Part shown: piece after piece, positions 57,436-64,000 of the stretch
How positions within the stretch are numbered: position 1 is the stretch's first letter
How the letters are laid out: each line of letters opens with the position of its first letter
The notes under the pieces: model-generated
What the model was told of the DNA's origin: nothing
What the model saw: the letters and a program-made list of their open reading frames with translations, nothing else
The model's database searches: none
From: Acheta domesticus
Taxonomy: Eukaryota; Arthropoda; Insecta; Orthoptera; Gryllidae
DNA length: 64,000 bases
NCBI GenBank assembly: GCA_031308135.1
Contig: JAHLJT010008756.1
Span: 129,535,750-129,599,749 of the forward strand
Direction: 5' to 3'
Position numbers and translations under genes: made by a program

Positions 57436-58497
57436 GTCAGTCAGCAGCCAACGCGCTCCCTTCAACCCTTTGCACTCGTACAATATGCGTGAAAGGAGGT
57501 CAGTCAGCAACCAACGCGCTCCCTTGAACCCTTTGCACTCGTAGAACATGCGTGAAAGGAGGTCAGTCAGCAACCAACGCGCTCCTTTGAACCCTTTGCA
57601 CTCGTAGAACATGCGTGAAAGGAGGTCAGTCAGCAGACAACGCGCTCCCTTCAACCCTTTGCGCTCGTAGAACATGCGTGAAAGGAGGTCAGTCAGCAAC
57701 CAACGCGCTCCCTTGAACCCTTTGCACTCGTAGAACATGCGTGAAAGGAGGTCAGTCAGCAGACAACGCGCTCCCTTCAACCCTTTGCGCTCGTAGAACA
57801 TGCGTGAAAGGAGGTCAGTCAGCAGCCAACGCGCTCGCTTCAACCCTTTGCACTCGTAGAACATGCGTGAAAGGAGGTCAGTCAGCAACCAACGCGCTCC
57901 TTTGAACCCTTTGCACTCGTAGGACATGCGTGAAAGGAGGTCAGTCAGCAGCCAACGCACTCCCTTGAACCCTTTGCACTCGTAGAACATGCGTGAAAGG
58001 AGGTCAGTCAGCAACCAACGCGCTCCCTTGAACCCTTTGCACTCGTAGAACATGCGTGAAAGGAGGTCAGTCAGCAGACAACGCGCTCCCTTCAACCCTT
58101 TGCGCTCGTAGAACATGCGTGAAAGGAGGTCAGTCAGCAGCCAACGCGCTCGCTTCAACCCTTTGCACTCGTAGAACATGCGTGAAAGGAGGTCAGTCAG
58201 CAACCAACGCGCTCCTTTGAACCCTTTGCACTCGTAGGACATGCGTGAAAGGAGGTCAGTCAGCAACCAACGCGCTCCCTTGAACCCTTTGCACTCGTAG
58301 AACATGCGTGAAAGGAGGTCAGTCAGCAACCAACGCGCTCCCTTGAACCCTTTGCACTCGTAGAACATGCGTGAAAGGAGGTCAGTCAGCAACCAACGCG
58401 CTCCCTTGAACCCTTTGCACTCGTAGAACATGCGTGAAAGGAGGTCAGTCAGCAACCAACGCGCTCCCTTGAACCCTTTGCACTCGTAGAAATGCGT
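57432..58497. repeat. 63-bp minisatellite repeating a splice donor, 17 units
   Basis: The unit begins GGAGGTCAGTCAGCAACCAA and contains CGCGCTCCCTTGAACCCTTT and ACTCGTAGAACATGCGTGAAA. Starts fall exactly every 63 bp from 57432 to 58440; the last unit is partial. The first unit overlaps the end of Shab exon 1. Every unit holds a GAG|GTCAGT donor-like site and an in-frame TGA (read from exon 1). The 512-codon minus frame (21-residue period LLTDLLSRMFYECKGFKGAR) results from the 63-bp period. Confidence 0.97.
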
Positions 58498-58819
58498 GAG
58501 ATGCCACCCGTGAATGCACTCTGCGGTCGGAGGTTTTTGAGCATTGCGAAGTCCTACAACTCGTAAGGCACGTCTAAGATGTCAATGGAATAAGGCTGCA
58601 CAGCTGAGAGCCGATACTTGGCATTCCAGCTGGTTTTTCACATTATTGCGTCAGCATTGTTTAAAAATAAAATAATGGTCCGGATTGATTCAACAATGAA
58701 AATTTTATTGCACATACCAGAAAAATACGTGGGCATCTGTAGCATGCCCTACGAGTTAATTGGGGATTTTGGTGTGGCATCTGAGACATGCCATACGAGT
58801 TGTAGAACGTATCACATTA
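58498..58819 (+). other. Shab intron 1, unassigned part
   Basis: No gene. Two diverged copies of a GGCATCTG..GCATGCCCTACGAGTT-type segment lie at about 58731-58758 and 58775-58804. Confidence 0.4.
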
Positions 58820-58824
58820 CATAC

Positions 58825-58925
58825 TGATACGAGGCCCCGGCGGTAAGGAGGTCAGTCAGCAACCAACCCTTTCAACCCAACCAAGTCAGTCAGCAACACG
58901 CTCCCTTTAACCCTCCGGCGGGCGC
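58825..58925 (+). repeat. Second copy of the Shab exon 1/intron junction
   Basis: CCCCGGCGGTAAGGAGGTCA, followed by GTCAGCAACC, repeats the 3' end of exon 1 plus the donor (CCCCGGCGGCAAGGAGGTCA at 57421). It is followed by fragments of the 63-bp unit (GTCAGTCAGCAACACGCTCC). The copy lies about 1.4 kb downstream of the original. Confidence 0.85.
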
Positions 58926-60058
58926 GTAGCGGCCCTCGGTGCCGCATTTTTACGTTTTTGTTGATTTCGTGTAAATAATTGGTGTCGCAGTATTGAGCTC
59001 ATAGTTATTTTTCATTGATTTTATTTTCAACCGGATGACACTCTAATCACGATTTTAGACACATCCGATCGACTGTTATGCATTCCAACTCTGCAACGGT
59101 TGCGACACTCCGTACGCGCTTTGTCATGTAAGAATATGTCCGTATTTTATCCATTAAAATTCTTACTGCTGTTTTGTTATTGAGCTTTATGACACAGATT
59201 TTGGAGTACTTACTACTAATGCAAATTTAAATGCGTTGTTTCCGGAGAAACGTTAGAACGCTTGTTTGCACCGTATTCATTCCCCGACACGTAACACATA
59301 CCAAGACACGAAGGGAGCCAGTGATGGATCAGATTCTTAATAATATAATTATTTTGTCTGGTATTTAGTTAGTTATTTTGAAATAAACTGTATAAAAACA
59401 TAAATAAAGCGTATTTCCTTCACATTCCCTAAAAAAAGTAATAACTATTGACGCGACCTGCTGGTGGGAAATGATGGGACCTTGGGACCTTACAAGTTGG
59501 ACACCCCTGTTAGATAGATATTTATTATTTCCGCAGATAGGTTTATGCAACCTGGTGGCAGAACACTAAAATTTGCATGTTATAAATAGGTATTAAATAC
59601 AAGGTAACTTAAAATTATTTTAAGACAATAATATTATTAATAATAACAATTATGACAATAAAGGCTTTAACAACAAAAAACCTATTAATTCTACATTTTA
59701 TGGCGGTCTTGTACAGATATTTTACACTAATAAATACACGACTTTTTATTACACTGAAGTCCACTCCACTTCACTTTACTTCATAACACTTGCATTTCAC
59801 TCCTCTTTATACTTCAGTATTTCACTACACATCACAACACGTCACCACACTTCAATACGAATACTAGTTAAAATATAATTATATATTTAATAAAGTAATG
59901 CATTTAATAATTATTACAATACTAATAATGGCATCGGTAATTAATAATAATAATAATAATGATAATAATAAAATTACGTTTAATTCTTTGAACACCTAGA
60001 GGTTGAAAGGGTTGTAGAAGCCGGTGCGGGGCGATGCACGGCGCGCGTGTGTGCGCAG
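58926..60058 (+). other. Shab intron 1, 3' part
   Basis: AT-rich, with an imperfect ACTTCAC-rich tract (about 59757-59860) and a TAATAATAA tract (about 59943-59965). A usable acceptor (GTGTGCGCAG) lies at 60049-60058, and an alternative (CACCTAG) ends at 59999. Confidence 0.5.
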
Positions 60059-60295
60059 GTGCGGTACGCGCCGTTCCCGCCGGTGGCCGCCGGGTCGCCG
60101 CCGCTGAGCGGCGCGCCGCCGCCGCCCCCGCTGCCGCCCCCGCTGCCGCCGCCGCCGCCCCTGCAGCCGCTGCAGCTGCAGCAGCGCGCCCACTCGCGCA
60201 GCATGTCGTCGCTGCCGCCCGAGCCCTTCATGATCATGCGCTCCAAGGCGCTCAACCGGCGCGTCTGCATCAACGTCGGCGGCGTCAAGCACGAG
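60059..60295 (+). CDS. Shab: Shab (Kv2) potassium channel exon, N-terminus and start of T1 domain
   Basis: This codes for part of a voltage-gated K+ channel subunit of the plasma membrane (delayed rectifier, Kv2/Shab). Residues 1-48 form a Pro/Gln-rich linker (VRYAPFPP, poly-Pro, [14 protein letters not shown]). Then comes [18 protein letters not shown] and [13 protein letters not shown], the start of the BTB-like T1 tetramerisation domain; the NVGG(V/L)xHEV motif is typical of Kv channels and the [15 protein letters not shown] lead-in points to Shab. The exon ends phase 0 at CACGAG|GTGCGC. The rest of T1, the S1-S6 membrane segments and the selectivity filter are not in this window and should lie 3' of 64000. 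The acceptor is inferred (GCGCAG|GTGCGG). The ATG at 60203 has A at -3 and could serve as an alternative start. Confidence 0.88.
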
Positions 60296-60609
60296 GTGCG
60301 CACCATTACACGCACGCGCGCGCGCTCGCTCGCTGCACGTGGGGACTCTAGGCTGGAGCGAGAGGCAGGAGTTGCATCCCCACGCGCCTACTATGGTCCG
60401 ATTAAAATAAGTTGGTGATTGACAGTTGCGAACAGAAGGGATTGACGTTGACAGTTTGACAGAACACTGAGCAAGTGTTCCCGGGACAAGAAAATAAACA
60501 CTTGAAATAAATACTTAATAAAGTAACCAAAACATACACTTACATTGTATGAAGCTACAGCTTCAGAAGCACAACTGTCAATCACCAACTTACTTTAATC
60601 GGACCATAG
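60296..60609 (+). other. Shab intron 2, 5' part
   Basis: Starts with the donor GTGCGC. An inverted duplication is visible: GGTCCGATTAAAATAAGTTG at about 60394 and CAACTTACTTTAATCGGACC at about 60586, arms about 190 bp apart. No gene. Confidence 0.5.
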
Positions 60610-62145
60610 TTAGCCCTTTCACATTTGTCCACCTCCGAAGGTGTAGTCCAATTGCATTCCTTCAGGAGGAGTTCCCCGATTGCACGTCTCCCTCCCACAC
60701 TCTTCCCAATTTGCCCTTTCACTTTTGGCTACCCCAGGATGTTTCAGGTTTCCTCCCACACGCCTCCCAGTCAGCCCTTTCACATTTGGCTATCTCAGAA
60801 GGTAGGGTATAATTGCATTCCTCCAGAAGGAGTTCCCTGATTGCACGTCTCCTTCCCACACTCTTCCCAATTACCCTTTCATTTTTTGCTACCTCAGAAG
60901 GTTTCAGGTTTCCTCCCACACGCCTTCCAGATAGCCCTTTCGCATGGCTACCTCAGGAGGTGTCAGGTTTTCTCTCACATGCCTCACAGTTAGCCCTTTC
61001 ACATTTGTCCACCTCCGAAGGTGTAGTCCAATTGCATTCCACCAGAAGGAGTTCCCCGATTGCAGGTCTCCCTCCCACACGCTTCCCAATTAATCCTTTC
61101 ACTTTTGGCTACCTCAGGAGGTTTCAGGTTTCCTCCCACACGCCTCCCATTTAGCCCTTTCACATTTGGCTACCTCAGAAGGTGGAGTGTAATTGCATTC
61201 CTACACAAGGTGTTCCCCGATTGCAGGTCCCCCTCCCTCTCATGCTTTCCAATTTGCCCTTTCACTTTTGCCTGTTTCTGGAGGTTTCAGGTTTCCTCCC
61301 ACACGCCTCCCAGATAGTCCTTTCGCATGTGACTACCCAGAAGGTGCCTGGTTTCCTCCTACACGCTTCCCAGCTAGCCCTTTCACATGGATACCTCAGG
61401 AGGTGTCAGGTTTTCTCTCACACGCCTCACAGTTAACCCTTTCACATTTGACTACCCCAGAAGATGTCAGGTTTACTCCCACACGCTTCCCAGCTAGCCC
61501 TTTTACATGGCTACCTTAGTAGGTGTCAGGTTTCCTCCCCCACGCCTCCCAGATAGCCCTTTCACTTACCTTTCACCTCACGATGTGTGCATTTCGCCCG
61601 AAGGAGATCCCCGATTGAAGATTTCCCTCCCACACGCTTCTCACCTAGCCCTTTTACATGGCTACTTCTGGAGGTGTCAGGTTTTCTCTCACATGCCTCA
61701 CAGTTAGCCCTTTCACATTTGTCCACCTCCGAAGGTGTAGTCCAATTGCATTCCACCAGAAGGAGTTCCCCGATTGCACGTCTCCCTCCCACACGCTTCC
61801 CAATTAATCCTTTCACTTTTGGTTACCTCAGGAGGTTTCAGGTTTCCTCGCACACGCCTCCCAGATAGCTCTTTCACTTACCTTTCACCTCAGGATGTGT
61901 AGTCCAATTGCATTCCGCCCGAAGGAGATCCCCGATTGAATATTTCCCTCTAACACGCTTCCCACCTAGCTCTTTCACTTGGGTACCTCAGAATTTTTTA
62001 GGTTTTCACTCACACGCCTCACATTTAGCCCTTTCACATTTGGCTACCTCAGAAGGTGTAGTCAAATTGCATTCCTACAGAAGGAGTTCCCTGATTGCAG
62101 GTCTCCCTCCCATATGCTTCCCAATTAGCCCTTTCACTTAAAATC
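60610..62145. repeat. Minisatellite with two unit lengths (~60 and ~102 bp)
   Basis: Some 21 units are anchored on (A)GCCCTTTCACATTTGGCTAC. Short units (58-62 bp) carry TCAGGTTTCCTCCCACACGC. Long units (93-102 bp) add GTCCAATTGCATTCCACCAG and GAGTTCCCCGATTGCA. Order by spacing from 60612: L S L S S L S L S S S S S L S L S L S L. Frames of 60-113 codons are open in places but do not stay in phase, so it is non-coding intronic DNA. Confidence 0.92.
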
Positions 62146-64000
62146 TCATAAAAAGGAAAGAGTGGATTTCCAAGATTACCTGAGCAATTTCTTCCTTGTA
62201 CTCAAGAGGAAAATGAACGAGGTGCAATCGGGCCATGCCTTTTTGGGAATGTGGCTAGACCCCGGGATGCAATTCGGATTCTTAATATGCGTGGTGTGTC
62301 CCTTATTCGTAATTAAGACAATATAGTAAAATGACATATTTGAGTGTATTGTAGAAGGCAAATAAGATGAGATCAACGCCAAACCCAAGGCGCTGACATT
62401 CCCCGCAATTATTAGGAGCACGTGAATCACGTACCTCGTTTTTCTAATTTGACTCAATTTATTCCAAACCTATTGATCGCAACAACTCACAAAGGAGTAT
62501 TACTACTACGCCAGAACGGGCAGTGTTGCAATAAGGAATTATTATTCTCAAAAGGTTATATATTTCTTGAATGGATTTGTTGAGTTGGGAGTCCTAATCG
62601 AAATTCACCCTAACAAACATTAACTTTGGCAACACTTTCTCGATCTGCCCCTGAGCACACCTATCAGGAAGCAAATTCAGACAGGTAAAGTTTTTGGAAG
62701 ATAACAGCGTAATGGAAATTCCAGTAACTTGCAAAGCTTCATTGGTATTTGATGACCGATGACATAAGCGTAAATTTTGTTACAGCAGTAATTGCGAGAA
62801 GTTGAAACAAGGTTAGAGCTGTTTTTATAAACCTTTTCAAAAACAAGATGTCATGCGAGGATATTCATCGAGATATGCGGATGCCTTATGATACACTGCA
62901 CTGCGCGCTAAAGTGTAGCTATGAATTAATTACGTATTTATTACGTTTTTCTCGCAAGTACTCATGCTGCGACACTATTACCCCCGATGGCGAGTAATGG
63001 TGACAATTACCATATTGAAAATAGGCAGGGATTTTATTCAGAATGCGATTAACTCAAAGAAAACCATCAGCTTTACGTCACTTCTTTAAAGGTTAACGCA
63101 TATTTTTTCAGATAACCATAGTATTACGTGAAGTTTTCGGTATAAAGGTCATTCACAATGAAAACGTAAATGTAGGCGCGAGGACTCGAACATGTGACTT
63201 GAGAACATGAACCTTCACAATGACCGTCAAGTAAACGAAAACACGTCCACTCATCTATCTCGACGGAATAAGTGTTAGTCACAGACAATCGAACGACATT
63301 AAGTGCGAGTAAAGTGGAGCGATCATGCTCCAATGCTAATTATTTTTTATAGCTTGAGCGCTGAGAAGAATTCAGGCGTTTCATGAGCAATTATGATGAT
63401 TGGCAATGAATTTTCTAAAACACTGCATTAATTTCTGTGACTAACTAATGAAAACACTAGAAATTGTTTATATTTTGCTAGACGTTATTTATGTTTTGTT
63501 GCTGCTTAGTACAATAGTGTGTTGTTCTCGGATGACAATGTAAACATGAAAGCTTGGTATTGGCGAAATTTCACGGTTACGTGTTCTGGTTATGTTCAAA
63601 TTTACGTTTGCGTTACGTATACCTTAAAGTTTCATTAGGGATGAAGTTTTATATTTTATTACACGAAAATTGTCCTCCATAACAACGCTGATTTACGAAT
63701 TTTTATGAGTGTAAGAAATGTATATTGTATTTGTTTCTTTTTTCGCTGAAGATGCGTTAAAGGTAGTGCTGGAAATTATTGGCGTCAAGATAGCAATGTT
63801 TTAATGTGTACCTACACTTGTGGATCAATGACAGTTGCTTCAGCAGTAACAAATTCTTACAGAAACGTTACAGCGTAATAAACCGTTTTATGAAGGAAGT
63901 AATACGTCGTGAAAAACCGTATATAATAGCGGTGTAACAAAAAATATTTCCCTTCTGGAAATTTTATAATACTGCGTGTACAATGTACGCGGTTCAAAAT
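62146..64000 (+). other. Shab intron 2, unassigned
   Basis: AT-rich, no further exon or repeat edge recognised. No continuation of the T1 domain (LWRTL...-type residues) was found to the end of the window. Confidence 0.5.

Noticed and set aside
56917..58455. 512-codon minus-strand frame with a 21-residue repeat (LLTDLLSRMFYECKGFKGAR type)
   Set aside because: It is the antisense reading of the 63-bp minisatellite (63 = 3 x 21) continued through GC-rich DNA opposite Shab exon 1. No independent start, domain or splice support.
60610..62145. Open frames reading SSHTPP and FPINPFTFGY repeats, reminiscent of a repeat protein
   Set aside because: Unit lengths of 58, 59, 61 and 62 bp break the frame repeatedly, and the array lies inside a Shab intron.
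1..64000. CRISPR array, operon or prokaryotic system
   Set aside because: None of the tandem arrays has the repeat-spacer layout. The gene structure (split exons), SINEs and LINEs show a eukaryotic nuclear genome.

Overview
The window is eukaryotic nuclear DNA, almost all non-coding and rich in repeats. The only host gene I recognise is the 5' end of a Shab-type (Kv2) voltage-gated potassium channel on the + strand: a start of the T1 tetramerisation domain at 60059-60295 ([19 protein letters not shown], then [13 protein letters not shown]) and a probable upstream exon at 57292-57435. The insect-like Shab sequence, an AT-rich background, dense tRNA-derived SINEs, hAT MITEs and decayed LINEs suggest a large-genome arthropod, most likely an insect and perhaps a polyneopteran. 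The species is not determined and the order is a guess.

Layout. 1-13 kb: AT-rich DNA with two full-size copies of a ~550-bp SINE (called SINE-A here), a dispersed repeat with a terminal hairpin (called R1), and a tandem complex at 9.5-10.8 kb. 13-27 kb: a SINE-A nested in a second SINE, LINE remnants, a C-rich low-complexity block, two full-length hAT MITEs with perfect 8-bp target-site duplications (TSDs), and a hAT-like palindrome at 21.5-23.2 kb. 27-39 kb: mostly featureless AT-rich DNA with more SINE-A copies, an unrecognised open frame ending in a consensus splice donor (minus strand, 37.2-37.65 kb), and a SINE-A carrying a 111-bp insert. 39-46 kb: GC-rich minisatellites (a ~170-bp unit with an embedded 14-bp array, and a 15-bp x 29 array) and a large inverted repeat at 43.6-44.7 kb. 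46-56 kb: further R1 copies, a 5'-truncated LINE with a 10-bp TSD, a decayed LINE with an RNase H domain, and hairpins. 57-64 kb: Shab exon 1, a 63-bp minisatellite that repeats the exon-1 splice donor 17 times, Shab exon 2, and an intronic minisatellite of alternating ~60- and ~102-bp units.

There is no operon, CRISPR array, or intact transposase or reverse transcriptase. The long open frames in the GC-rich arrays (up to 512 codons) are products of repeats whose period is a multiple of three, or of stop-poor GC-rich DNA. I found no coherent novel multi-gene system. The most unusual structure is the splice-donor minisatellite in the Shab gene. The inverted repeat with a matching short frame in each arm, the hairpin-ended R1 family and the nested SINE insertions come next.
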